A stretch of DNA of 64,000 nt from Forficula auricularia. Its lineage: Eukaryota > Arthropoda > Insecta > Dermaptera > Forficulidae. Under the pieces are notes generated by a model. The model did not search any database and had not been told where the DNA came from. It saw nothing but the letters and a program-made list of their open reading frames with translations. Position 1 is the stretch's first letter. Each line of letters begins with the position of its first letter. Both the position numbers and the translations under genes were made by a program. The stretch is from the NCBI GenBank assembly GCA_024734495.1, contig JALMQS010000099.1, forward strand, positions 94,971,388 to 95,035,387, read 5' to 3'. Below are positions 49,819 through 61,696 of the stretch, one piece after another.

Positions 49819-50086
49819 AATAATATGTTTAAGGTTACATTATAGGTGTTTGTTTGTATGATCTCTGGATATAATTTCCTAGTTCATTATAAGGGTTTTC
49901 CTTGTTGATTAATTATAGAAAAGAAAAAAACAAATGTCCAAAATTGACAAAATAAAGCCCGCAATATGCAGGGTCGAATCTAGGGGGGGAGGGGCTAAAG
50001 GGCCACGTGTTCATTGCGGCAAATTTTAAGAAGCGAGAATTTTTGTTTTATATTTAGTGTTGGGGCAGTGGCGGCAGTCAAGCTTG

Positions 50087-50100
50087 CCCCCCCCCCCCCC
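50087..50100. repeat. Poly(C) run
   Basis: Fourteen C in a row, preceded 30-100 bases upstream by a G-rich stretch (GGGGGGGAGGGG at about 49985). Confidence 0.9.
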
Positions 50101-51315
50101 ACCTGACAAAAGACCTTAGATCCGGATCTGGCATAGATCCAGATCATGTGGTAGACATTCTTATATCAAGCTATGAGAATATATGGATGGATTTCTTATA
50201 CTCAATGAATAAAAAAAAATAATAAAGATTAATTGTTATTAGCCCAAGGGTAAAGGTTTTCATAATCTCAAGATATAATGAGATATAAAGTAATTGAAAT
50301 ATATTACCTTGAAATTATTATTGTACTAATTTTTCTATTGGTAAGATGTTCATCTCGTTTTTTATTTAATTTCTTATTTATTTACAAAGAGACGAAGCTT
50401 GTTTTTGGATAGATTCAACAACAGTGATACCTTTCAAAAGATCAGTCACTGATATTACATGGTTCTAATGCAATGAAAATTCAAATTTCCAAATAATGTC
50501 CATTTACACAAACAATTTCTCTTGTTTATGGGAAACAGATATTTACCAACAGCATTTCTTTAAAAAAAACAATTGGACAAATTGTAACGACCTTGCATGG
50601 CGCCATTCATGCAAGAAGTTTGCAAACTATTATACTATATGTATAGATATATATGTTGTTTTCACTTATACTTTTAATTTTTAATGTTGAAATGTTAGGT
50701 AGTGATCAAAATATTTTTGAATCAAAAAAGTATGTTTGTGTTTAAAACTTTTTCACATTTTATATTCTCTTTTTGTTCTTGTATCGGACTAGATCCCGAA
50801 AACTTAGTAGTGAAGAGTAGAATCTTGTTAGTTTGAAGAAAAATCGTTTATTGGGTGGTTTCCCATTACCTTCTTTACTCGATAAAGCATTAAAAAATTT
50901 TGAAGAAGTTAGCAAAAGTTTAGAAAAATGTGGGAATCAATTATAATCAAAGGTGCAGCTCTAGACCCTTACATTCAAGACTACACGCTCGAAAAGAATA
51001 AAAGTATGAAATAAATTATCAAAACTTTGAAACAATTTTCCTGTCCTTAGAATAGATAGCTCAATTTTGATTATAATAAAACTTATATTGAAATCAAATC
51101 TGAATACTAATTTTTTTGTATTATGTTTTTTCGTAATTCTAGCAAACTACTAAGTTAACCGATCGATCGTTTCCATATTTATTACTGAGTCAATTGTCTA
51201 CTATAAGATCTAACCCGGATCAGGGATATAACTACAATCAACGGGTTAACAAAGTCGGGACTGACCCAGGGCTTCCTAATTATAATGATTTCCGAGTGAA
51301 GTGGAAAACACATTA

Positions 51316-51469
51316 AGGGCCGGTTGTATGTCGCAAAGTAAATGCTTTTTACCACTAACCAAGGGTAGATGGTAAATGGAGGGACTGGGATGGCCAATCA
51401 GATGATGGAACTTTCAGTGCCTTTGGTTAGTGGTAAAAAGCATTTACTTTGCAGCATACAACTGGCCCT
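51316..51469. mobile_element. 154-bp MITE with ~50-bp terminal inverted repeats
   Basis: AGGGCCGGTTGTATG .. GCAAAGTAAATGC on the left is mirrored by GCATTTACTTTGC .. CATACAACTGGCCCT on the right. The flanks read TTAA on the left and TGAA on the right, compatible with a 3-bp TWA target (PIF/Harbinger style), but this is weak. No coding content. Confidence 0.75.
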
Positions 51470-52264
51470 GAACCTTCCGTAAATGGATTATAGTATATCA
51501 GTTTTAGATTTAGATTTTTCCTAATATTATTTTGTCAGATAAATTAAAAAAATTTAAATAAAATCTTCGCCAGCATATTTTTTTCGGAACTTTCAAAATA
51601 TTCCAATCCTTTTTAGATCATTTACTTAGAAAAATTGAAAAACTTATTAATATTTCAAACTTTTCACACTTTTGGAAATATTTTGAATTTTGGACAAATT
51701 TTTTGTCCCTGGGTCTTAAAAGCTCCAGTTACGGTCTTGAGCGGAAACCTTTTCTATCGAGTAAATTAAAAATATCAAATTCCAAAATTATAAACAAAAA
51801 AGCAACAGTCCTTCCCCGCGTAGCAGCAATTTTATTACCTTTTAATTATTTTGTTGATTGTGAAATGCATATATTTATATATATATTTTAAATAATAAAT
51901 ATAACTTAATAAAGGAGGGAAAAACCTCCTTTATGGAAAAAAAGTGCTCTTATGTTTGTTTAGGATAGATAAAGTAAAAAAATATTTAATTTTAAGAAAT
52001 TATTTTTTTAATCATGATTCTTCATTATTTCTGTTTTATTTCAAAATCACGTTTTTACTAAAACAATATTTATGATAAGGAAATTCTTTAACGAATTTTA
52101 AAATAACCTGGGTTGATTTGTTTTTGAGTATGACACTTTTTTGTTTAGAAAAAAAAAAAAAAAAGGGTGAAAGTTTATAAGAATTGTTCTTAGAAATAAA
52201 AACATTTTTTAAGCTGTGGTCCCAAGAACTATTAATAAAAATTGATGAAATTTTGATTTTCCAG

Positions 52265-52346
52265 ATGGCGACCCGGTGGACGTGGAGATTCTGCCAGTTG
52301 GCAGTATTGCTCCTTGTACTTTCCACTCTCACTACTCAGGCACAAA
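52265..52346 (+). CDS. Cht7: Chitinase exon 1 (signal or anchor segment)
   Basis: Encodes residues 1-27 plus one base: MATRWTWRF, then the hydrophobic run CQLAVLLLVLSTLTTQ, typical of a secretory signal or N-terminal membrane anchor. Group III chitinases are usually described as membrane-anchored. The donor is CAAA/GTAAGT at 52347. This is the only ATG in frame. It follows an acceptor-like pyrimidine run ending in CAG with no 5' UTR between, so the exon may begin at 52265 itself. Intron 1 is about 7.0 kb. Confidence 0.8.
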
Positions 52347-53559
52347 GTAAGTAGAATCGATAAAAAAAGAGGAAAATAGAGCAGTTATAGATCAAATTCA
52401 TCTTATATAACTGCACTTGAGATTGGATAATTAGATGATCCGAAAGAAAAGAAATTCTACGTAATCTCTTCATTAATTATCATTTTAATTTCGAAAAATT
52501 TTATGAACATTTAAAAAAGTGAAAGTAATGTAACTATAAATTTGATGATTAATTAAATATACATTTCTAGACAGCCTTCCGACAGGAAAAACTTAATAAT
52601 TTTTTTAAACAAGAGAGATTTCGAGTTGGCCCCTTATAATATATTTATATAAATTTAATAATTTGTTTGGATTTTGGTTATTTAAAATTATGACAGTTCT
52701 CAATTTAGTTTTCATGAGTATTAAAGAATGAGGGAAGTTGACTGAACACAGGCACATAGTTAATTAATATTATGTTAATATTTTTTGAATTTTCCTGATA
52801 GTGAATTTTTCTGTTAGAGGTAGGGTCACCTAATATCCAAAACAACATTTATTTCCAAATATTTATCATGATACCCGAAAAGTCTAATGTGAATTTATTC
52901 TGGAAATGCCTTTCAAATGAGCTTAAAAATTCCTCCAATAAAAGGAAACTATGTAACATTTAAGTCTAGTTTTCTATAAATAATTAATGTTTGAAAATGG
53001 TTCTTAAACTTCCGTGCAAATCTTAAACTCTAGAACCTTGTTATTTTCTATGTCGAAACATTCCCTAGTATGTAACATTAATTTTATATTAAATCAGTCT
53101 TTTTAAATCGTTCACAACTGGAAAAGAAAATCGAAAATTGGTACCTACATTTGATCTTAGCCTTGTGATGAAAATATGAGGGCATATTAAATTGCGTTTG
53201 TCAATACGATAGTTATATTTCCAAAATGTCGTTAAAAACATTATACAAAATATAAATATTTTATCTAGGGCATTGTAAATAACATTGATTATGTGCTTTT
53301 TATTTTATATTCGTGGAAAATAGACCAATTTACTATTTTTGTAAAAAGTGTAAAAAATAATCTATTCTAGAGGGTAGGGGTGGTATTTTTGCCTCTCCTT
53401 GGAGCATTCCAGAGGGAAAAATTTAACCATTTTCCTCCGTTTCTCCATCACTGTTTCTTTTAAGGTACCTATATAGCATTTGTGTTACAGGCATTTAAAA
53501 GAGAAATATTAAGAATTCTAAAAATTATAAACATTCGTAGGGTTGCTAAGAATCAAGGA

Positions 53560-53748
53560 TGTCGGCTTAATTGTGTTTTAAAAAGTGTTGATATTAAATT
53601 TGTTTGATCTGCTAACCAAGTGGAACTGGGTTCGAATCCAACTCGAGGCATTCGGCTAAAATCTGACCTCCCGGAGTAGGGACAAATTTGAATAAAATAA
53701 ATAGTATCGTAAATGGCTTATGGCTAGAAGGGCCGAAAAGCCAAAAAA
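53560..53748 (+). mobile_element. Probable tRNA-derived SINE, second family
   Basis: GATCTGCTAACCAAGTGG and GGGTTCGAATCC (about 53628-53639) resemble tRNA A- and B-box regions. A body follows, ending in GCCAAAAAAAA. It lies in intron 1 of the chitinase gene. The 5' boundary and target duplication were not resolved, and the A box is weak. Confidence 0.45.
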
Positions 53749-53770
53749 AAATTTTGTTTGATTGTTTATA

Positions 53771-54235
53771 CTAGCTGCGACGCCCTCCATTGGCGGGCCT
53801 CTTGCTAGCCAAGGGGCTTCTCACCCTCGACCCTCCCTTACTTCCCTCGTCCAAACAAAATTTGGTTGAGCTTGGTCCAAAGGGCTAGAATTTTTATTTC
53901 AGACCCTCTCCCCCAATTTTGTGTGATTAGTTTTTGCATTTCTAACCTTCTGGGGGTCTACAGAATATGTATACAAAATTTGGTTGAGTTTGGTCGAAAG
54001 GCCTAGAATTTCTATATTTGACAACCCCCCTTCCATTTTGGGTGGTTATTTTCAAATAGATTTTTGAACAAAAATGTCAAAAATTACATTCTCTACAACT
54101 TTGCTTCTAAATGGAATTTGTCGTAGAGTGACAGTTTAGGAGTTTTAATCAAATAATTCCTAGGGGGGCGGACATACAGACACTGGAACAGACGGACATA
54201 TAAATAAATAGACATAGGCACAAATGCCCTTTAGT
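53771..54235 (-). mobile_element. Helitron-like element, copy 3 (3' end clear, 5' end uncertain)
   Basis: On the - strand the 3' end reads GGCGTCGCAGCTAG/T, a CTAG end followed by T as in Helitrons, after a degenerate GC hairpin. The interior differs from the short copies and repeats AAATTTGGTTGAG twice. Near the far end are GACAGACGGAC-type phrases. The 5' end near 54235 is a guess. Confidence 0.4.
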
Positions 54236-54750
54236 AGTATGTGATATATGTATATAAATAATAGTGTATATATACATTAAATAACATTTTTCATTCAGCC
54301 AAGATACTCTGTTTTTCTCTTTTTTGTCTGAAGGATAGGGATAAGATTTCCTATTGTGTCAATAAAGTTGACTACTTTTAAGGGGCTCCAAATTTGAGAT
54401 CATGAACAAACAAGAAAATGATTTAAAATTTTATTTTTCGTTCAACTTTAAAGCAACAGTTAACAAAATATTTGTGATATTAATTAAAATTCTCCACGGT
54501 CTTTAGTTTTAAAAATGAATTATCTTCTTGCAAAAGGTATTTGCAAAATCTTCCCAGTTATCGAGTTAAAAATGCATTTTACTCTAATGATTCCTTTAAC
54601 TGAATGAATCAACAAGTGATTTCTAACATTTTACTAATTCTTTTAATGGTTTCTTGTAAAATTAAACCAAAAACATAATAGACATATATTTTATTAAAGG
54701 TCGAATAATTCAAAAACAATTTAAATAACTGAAAGATATGGGAAAATAAT

Positions 54751-55156
54751 AAAAATCCGGCCAAGTGCGTGTCGGACCGCATACCAAAAATTCCATGATG
54801 AGGAGAAAATGAGAGAATTCGTAGAATTTTTTTCATAATAATTATTAAGTTAAGAAATCATCAAAAAAATAACCCTAAAAATGGCCAATTGGGGGTTCTC
54901 TCACATTTAATACATTTTTTTTTGTTTTTGGTGAAAATTAAAACAGACAAGTTGTAATTAGTTCACGAGCTATCTGACATATGAATTATAAACACGCATT
55001 ATTATATTATACATTCTAAAGGCGGCCTCACCGCCCATTGGATACCGACAGACATTGTAGCGTCACAGGGCGAACGAATGCTCTTTCGGGGCGAATGCTC
55101 AATGTATGTGCGGCTTAATAGGGTTGCGTTTTACTTTTGAATGGAGCCCTAAAAAA
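54751..55156 (+). repeat. Interspersed arthropod repeat of the CGGCCAAGTGCG type
   Basis: It starts AAAAATCCGGCCAAGTGCGTG, contains GTCGGACC, and ends AATAGGGTTGCGTTTTAC .. GAGCCCTAAAAAA. The same opening and the same ..CCCTAAAAA ending are known to me from repeats widespread in insects, especially Lepidoptera. The middle is diverged. It lies in chitinase intron 1. The 67-codon frame that overlaps its end is not a gene. Confidence 0.55.
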
Positions 55157-56430
55157 CTCAGAACATCTCTGACAAAACTCGGACAGATAGCAACCCTATT
55201 ATTGCTCTTTCGGAAGAATTATTTCATATTTAAAAAAGATTTATTCAATAAAAAGAGCTTTAGAATAGTTTGTCATTTTGTGGGTGGTCCAGTTTTTCAA
55301 AAGGATTAAAATGTCAATATAGTCTTTTGAGAAGGGACTGATACACTCCATGTTTTGTAGGATAATAAATATGTTTTATAAAATGTTCTAACCTTCAAAT
55401 AATGTAATATTTTTAAGCTTTTACAAGTTTATTAAATAGAATTGTTTTGAGTTTCATAGTATATCACATTTTACTCAATGAATCAGAATAAATAAAAGCA
55501 TTAACAGAAAAGAATTTATTTTCAAAAATAACATAATGGAAATGACGAAGGATGTTTCTAAAATGGTAGTTGTTATTAATTCTAGTTGACTCTTATTTGA
55601 ATTTTGAGCTTTAAATGAATTGCAATTATCCTCTGAATAGTGAGAGTCGTTTTGTAGCTGACTAAAGTGATGAGCAAATTTGAAAGGACGCGCTCCAGGG
55701 CCAAAGAGAAGAAGTGAGTCTGTCTCTCTGATTTCCTTATGATGATTAAACCTTGTAAAAGGTTTATTGATGTTGGAGTGTGTCAGGTGGTTGGCTTTGC
55801 TTTGTCCTTGATCGTGATGTTTATCTACATTAATCTATATTTTTGTTTGTTACAACGGATGTTGAAGGCAACTTTTCAAAAAGAGAATGGACGACGAAGA
55901 TTTTAATGATTTCGTGAGAATAATAATAGGAGATTTTTGCAAAAGATTTTTACGAAATAATTTATTTTTTTCTCATTGTTCACGAAAAAGTATAAAGACT
56001 TAAATCTTTATTTAGTTACTCAAAAGCTCATTTGAATAGGCATTGAAGTCATGAAACTACGATTCTTAAAAATAAAATAAATCAACTACTACAGTTAAAC
56101 GGGAAAGTTTTTATCTCATTTTTTTCTAAACAAAGTAGCAATGTAACTCCTTTCAAGGCCTTCTTGTAATGGATTGACTGACTTATTAACTTGAATTATC
56201 TAGTGGAAAAACAATCGAAGAATGTTAATAGCATAAAATAATTTCAATTACTTAAATCGGAATTAAAGATGATATGTTTCAATTTCTCGATTCTATGAAT
56301 CTCGAGAAGATAAATGGGAAAAATTTAAGATTTTAATAAAAAATCCATATCAATTTGTTATTTGAGTTTTTAAATGGTTCACCTGAAAAGGAATTTATTC
56401 TATTTAAATAGAAACGTGTTTGGTGGCCCA

Positions 56431-57008
56431 AATTTTATTTCAATGAATTGGCTAAGGGGACATTGATGGGAAAAAGTTTAAATAAAAGTTATATCTTATT
56501 TAATCCCTTATTTTAAGCAGGCATAATCGATATATTACACGCTTCGAGCGCTAAACCGCTGCTCTTCTTCAGTGCACGTCAGCTGGAAACATCAGTGGAT
56601 GTTTTAATTTTTTTTTAACTTTTTATAATACATTTTTTAAATGGTAGAATGGTTTACATAGTCTCAGCCAAGTCACAAAAACACGCACAATTGATCTCCA
56701 GCAGACGTTTTTCACTGTGAAATGATTCTATATGTAAAACGTCTGCTGGAGATCAATTGAGCGTGATTTTGTGACTTGGCTGAGTACTATGTAAACCTCA
56801 ATTCCACCATTTAAAAAATTTATTATAAAAAGTTTAAAAAATTTAAAACATGCACTGATGTTTTCCAGCTGACGTGCACTGAAGAAGAGCAGTGTAGGGC
56901 TCGAAACGTATCGATTACGTCTGATTAAAATAAAGGATTAAATAAGATATAACTTTTATTTCAACTTTTCCCATCACGGCCCCTTAGCCAATTCATTAAA
57001 ATGGAATT
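56431..57008. mobile_element. Foldback element, family F3, with hammerhead-like core
   Basis: Arms of about 56431-56711 and 56736-57008 are close inverse copies (AATGAATTGGCTAAGGGG against CCCCTTAGCCAATTCATT; inner ends CAGCAGACGTTTT and AAAACGTCTGCTG). The spacer is only about 25 bp. Each arm contains a CTGAAGA - A - GAGC..GCTC - GAA core (see 56871-56930). It lies in chitinase intron 1 and, if transcribed with it, would form a long double-stranded hairpin. Confidence 0.8.
56871..56930 (+). ncRNA. Hammerhead-ribozyme-like motif, copy in family F3
   Basis: CTGAAGA (56879-56885), one extra A, stem II GAGC (56887-56890) with GCTC (56899-56902), GAA (56903-56905), then a 5-bp stem III ACGTA/TACGT (56906-56910 and 56916-56920) with loop TCGAT, and C at 56921. 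The GTC cleavage triplet is therefore in place. Stem I beyond two pairs (CA/TG) is not evident. The mirror copy on - (56537-56585) keeps CTGAAGA and the GAGC/GCTC stem but has GAAG. Confidence 0.5.
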
Positions 57009-57854
57009 TATTCTTTTTGTTCTAGGCTCCAAATGTAATCTTTAATTTATTGTCAGTGATAAATATTATCTGCCGAGGTTTTTACCTACCTTCCCTGAAT
57101 TAATCTGTGTTAAGTTTAGAGCAGGATCCAGATTCGAGTAGAGTAGAAGTCAAGCTTTCTTTTTATACACTTTGCTTATTATACCTTCAAAAAAAAAAAA
57201 AATAAAAAAATGAACCGAATTAGAAAGACAAATAAATATTTAATTTATATTTCTTGTTAATTTAAATGACATTTAATGTGTTTTAAATTATTTACAAAAT
57301 TAATGCAAATTACTTTCCCGGACATAATAAATATTAGGTTTATGAAAGAAATTTTCCGACTTCAAATAAAATAACGTTGCTGAATCCGGCTATTAAGAAG
57401 AAATAAAAAAATAATAAATAAATAATTGACAACTCATCAGTGAAAGTGGTTTTTTGTGCCTCTGGCGATTTCCAAGACAAACGCAGTTATGCTTTAAAAG
57501 AAATTTCAAATTGTCCACCTGAATCGAAGCAAAACTAATAAAAAAGTCGGACAGTTTGACTTTGCAAAAAAAAATAAATAAAAAATAAAATAAAATTTAT
57601 CTCTCATTCGTATTTTCATTATTTAAGATAAATTTCTTCCAGACTACCTATATCATAAACTTTAAAAATAATTTATATATCATCTTTTTTAATAAATCTT
57701 GCATATTTTTAAGAAAAAATTGAAAATGAATCCTTTTGTTTAATAAAAATACTTTGCCGAGTTATTGATTCAGAAGAAGAAACTAATGAGTTGTTCTTTG
57801 ATTGATGCAAATAAATAAATAAATAAATATAAGTTTTTTGTATATTTCTTTAAT

Positions 57855-57912
57855 ACTAATTAAAAAGACTGATGATAAAGATCAAATCTTTGAAACTATA
57901 AGTCTCTACAAA
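57855..57912 (+). ncRNA. Hammerhead-ribozyme-like motif, copy 2
   Basis: CTGATGA (57869-57875), one extra T, stem II AAAGAT (57877-57882) with ATCTTT (57886-57891), GAA (57892-57894), stem III ACT/AGT around ATA, and GTC ending at 57904. Stem I is AGA/TCT. Compared with the copy at 6465-6520 both strands of stem II differ yet still pair, so the stem is maintained by compensating changes. It lies in chitinase intron 1. Confidence 0.5.
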
Positions 57913-57994
57913 TAAATTATATACCTATATACCTACAGTCCTACAGATATATAGATATTAATTAGAAAAGAAGAAAATGTTTTTGGCTGATCGT

Positions 57995-58290
57995 TAATCA
58001 ATTAAAAAATACAAATCTTTTTTTATAAAATAATCTTGAACATGTTTATTTTAAAACAAAACGTTTTCGGGAGAATTTCTTTCTTTTCCAATGGTGAAAA
58101 TTAAAAAAAAAATAAAAAATAAAAGGTTGCTTCCTTTAAAACAGTGTTGCTTTCAAAATTTTAGAGGAGGCAACTTTTTTTTTGAAAATTTTCACTATTG
58201 AAAAGAGGAGAAATTCTCCCGAGAACTTTTTTGGTTTTAAAATAAACGTGTTTCAGATTGTTTTATAAAAGATTTGTATTTCTTATATTA
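57995..58290. repeat. Foldback repeat, ~125-bp arms
   Basis: ACAAATCTTTTTTTATAAAA, GTTTATTTTAAAACAAAA and GGGAGAATTTCTTTC on the left are mirrored by GAGAAATTCTCCC, GGTTTTAAAATAAAC and TTTTATAAAAGATTTGT on the right, with GGTTGC..GCAACT near the centre. No coding content; in chitinase intron 1. Confidence 0.7.
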
Positions 58291-58643
58291 TGTTAATTAT
58301 ATATTAGGTATGTTTATTTGCATCAAGCAGAAGACAATCACATTGATTTCTTCTTATTAAAACTCTTTAGTTACACTCCTTACACCATCAGAGTTACGAA
58401 ATAATTTATGAAGGTATTGTGTATATTTTTATATAATAGCATTAAATATTATCCGGAAAAGGCTTAGGTCCAGCTTATTCATCTTTAGTTAACCTTGTCT
58501 AGCTCTCATCTTACCCTAAGAGTCAAAATAACTGTCAGATTGCGGCCATAATTTGCTTTAGTACTTTTTATAATGCTTATTCCTAGGGGTGCCCATCCCC
58601 CTAGCTAACTCACCTCCTTCTCCCTAGTTTCATGAAAAGTAAA

Positions 58644-58660
58644 CCCCCCCCCCCCCCCCC
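58644..58660. repeat. Poly(C) run
   Basis: Seventeen C in a row within chitinase intron 1. Confidence 0.9.
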
Positions 58661-59339
58661 TTATACATTATATTTTGTTCACTTCTACAAATTTAGAAGA
58701 GGTTTTTATTACCATTTCTTTAAGCTATAAACTTTTTATTTTTAGCATACTATATATTGGTAATTTTAGAACAATTTTCAACCCCCTCCCCTGAAATTTC
58801 AATGACGCACTCTGGGTCTTAACCTCCCCTCACTGTTGGTACCCATGTTTTTACCTATAATTTAATCTAGAAATTAGGCACTTTAGAGCTAGAATAGTTT
58901 ACGACTACATGGGGATGTATGTTTTAAATAAATATAACTAAAATCGTTAAGACCCTTTTTCTAAAAGTACAAAAATACCTTTTAAAGGTGACTTTTATTT
59001 AAAACATTCATATTGTTTTCCAAAAAGTTGCAATTTCTGAATCATATTCTTAAGGCTTAATAGTTTAGATTTAATATCTATAATGGTTTGTAAAGCAAAC
59101 ATATTATAACTCCAAAATTGTTTGCAATAATTAATAAATGACTTTAAATTACATAAAAATTAATTAGCACACATACATAACTCTTCATGTTTAATGTGAA
59201 TATAGTATTTTGTAAATGAGTTTACTGGAAATGCATAATTTTTAAATTATTTTTGTGAACATCGGAATGCGTCCTTCCGCTTGTGAATTCCTTCCAACTA
59301 GAACGAGGAGATCCTAAAGGCTGTTTCTTGTAATTTCAG

Positions 59340-59545
59340 GCACGAACACGAGGCGTCGACTGAGACGACCACCGAATTCATCCTCTTCTACTTCGGTTTT
59401 CACGCGCTCTAAAGATCAGGATGCGTCCGCTTCAGTGAACCGCTTCCGGGTACGAAATCGAATTGCGGCAGCGCCTTCCGCGAGTAGGAAGTCCTCCGAC
59501 GACAGCACTGAGCTCGACACCCCCGGAAAAAAAGGCGACTACAAG
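59340..59545 (+). CDS. Cht7: Chitinase exon 2 (basic, Ser-rich linker)
   Basis: Acceptor TAATTTCAG/GC at 59339. It completes Ser28 and encodes residues 29-96, ending GKKGDYK before the donor AAG/GTGAAT. The segment is basic and Ser/Arg-rich (TRRRLRRPP, then Ser repeats) and has no fold I recognise; it would link the N-terminal anchor to the catalytic barrel. Codon composition is markedly richer in G+C than the flanking intron DNA, which supports a real exon. The first residues of the GH18 fold (YKVVCYY) straddle the exon 2/3 junction. Confidence 0.85.
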
Positions 59546-61340
59546 GTGAATGGATGTTTAGAAAAAACTTGTGTAACCTTATTATAGCTAAAGATTAAGA
59601 AAATAATTGGATAGAATTACTAATTTTTTACTCTAATTTGTTTGGTAGATACTTATTGGTTGGTTTAATGAATACTGAGGAAGACATTATGATAAATCGA
59701 AAGCTATATAAGGGGATCCTAGTATATTTATTTATGGCTTCATTCATGCTTCTCAATCTGTTGAATCTATGTACTGAATCCTGATACATAAAAAAAAATA
59801 CTTTGTGGAAGAAATTAGAAAGAAGGGATCTCCTATTGTCTGAGCTGATAATATAACGAACCTTTAAGACATGGGGGTATTTTTTGAGAATGAGATAGGA
59901 AAATAACCTTAAGATCTAAAGGATAAAATATTCCTCAATTAATAATGGAAATGGGGGTTGTAGGACTTTTAAGGTTTAATATTTAAGCAGATGGAGTCGA
60001 GGAATTATGTGAAATTAGTCTTTGAACTAATTACTAACCTTACGATATCAAAACTGTTGTTAAGGATATATGATTTTTGATAATTAATAGTAACATTTCT
60101 TATTTTAAGATTTCTTATAAAAACTAATTTTTTATATCTGTGTATTATATTAGGGAAGTTTAATTCAAGTTTTCACCCAAGTTAACTTGTACCCAAAAAG
60201 TCAAACTAAATCCAGCTAAATCTCACATTGAAGTCTTTTTGTAAGTCAACTTGAATGGAAACTACACTGAAACTTTAATTGTTTAATTAAAACTTAACAA
60301 AACAAATTAGAAATAGAAGGCTTTAATTTATACGAGAAAAATACATTCACTAATATTCTCCTCTAATTTCCTTTTTAAATTTCTACTTAATATAATAATT
60401 AGTAATCGTGACTTATAGGATTTTGTTTGAGATCTCACATTACGAAGCTGGAATATAATTTCATTAATTGAATTTGAGTAAATACAAATAATACGAATAA
60501 CGCGTATCGTATTGGCCCGAGTGCAAAAGCCATTCCTAGAATAATAGAAATTAAGAAATTAATCTCAAATAGTCTGAAACACGTTTGAACTTGTATTTGG
60601 CATCCTGGCACAGCCTTCTTCGTCTCTAAAGAAATACAGATCAATCTATCCACGCCGCTATTTGTAGTTATTTTCATCGAACAATCTATATATTGGAAAA
60701 AATTAATCAGACTGCTGTAGATTGTTAAAATCATTCTATATATGCAGGTTCTGACTGGTTCATAAAGAAGCCCGGATTTAAATAATTTTTCGGAACTGAT
60801 AGGATAAAAACTTCAATTTTGAAATCATCTCAAATATATAAGAATTCCAAGAGTGATATTAAAAATTGATATTAAAAAAAAAACTATTTTCAGTTCTCTA
60901 GGACCCCTGGTTTTAGTGAGTTTCCATAATGGGTTGCATCCGATCCACAGTGCACACGCTTGATGTAACACATTCAGCATCTTAATAATAATAAAAAAAA
61001 ATTACGTGTCCTAGAATTGAAAATATCATTTCAGTAAAATATTTTGAATAAATAACTCAATAAATAAATATATAAAAAATGGAAAGTTACTTTTATAATA
61101 CTACTTGTCTAAAAGGGAGATTTCAGCCCTATATGGAACTAAAGGAAATGATTGAAATAAAAGTAAAAATATATATATATATATATTTTGAATCTATTGT
61201 ACCTATGAATAGCTCTTAATAATAGTATGATAAAAGTTAAAATTATTATATTTTTAACATTACAAAATTTAATCTTAAAATAAATGAAAAATTAGACTTT
61301 AAATTTTGTTAAAAATCAGTTTCTTTTGCATATTTTATAG

Positions 61341-61578
61341 GTGGTGTGTTATTATACCAATTGGTCTCAATACCGTTCAAAGCATGGTAAATTTTTACCA
61401 GAGGATATTCAACCCGATCTCTGCACCCATCTCATTTTTGCTTTTGGATGGCTGAAAAAGGGAAAACTTTCTTCATTCGAATCAAATGATGAAACCAAAG
61501 ATGGCAAAGTTGGACTTTATGAACGCATCATCAAACTAAAGAAAGCCAACCCCAAATTGAAAGTTCTCTTAGCTCTCG
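61341..61578 (+). CDS. Cht7: Chitinase exon 3 (GH18 domain, start)
   Basis: Acceptor TATTTTATAG/GTG at 61340. Encodes residues 97-175 plus one base. It begins VVCYYTNWSQYR (first barrel strand), runs through PDLCTHLIFAFGW (second strand) and SSFESNDETKDGK, and ends KVLLALG, the start of GH18 conserved region 1 (K-x-x-x-x-x-G-G-W, Lys170). The donor is CTCG/GTGAGT. The residue pattern matches the first domain of Cht7-type chitinases better than other chitinase groups, as far as I can judge by memory. Confidence 0.9.
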
Positions 61579-61696
61579 GTGAGTAACAAATGATGACTTT
61601 AATATTAAATTATTATGATTAATGTAAAGATTTAAGCATCTTTTTTGAGTTTCTTTTTTTGAAAAAAGATGGAATTTTTCAAAAATCAACCAATTA

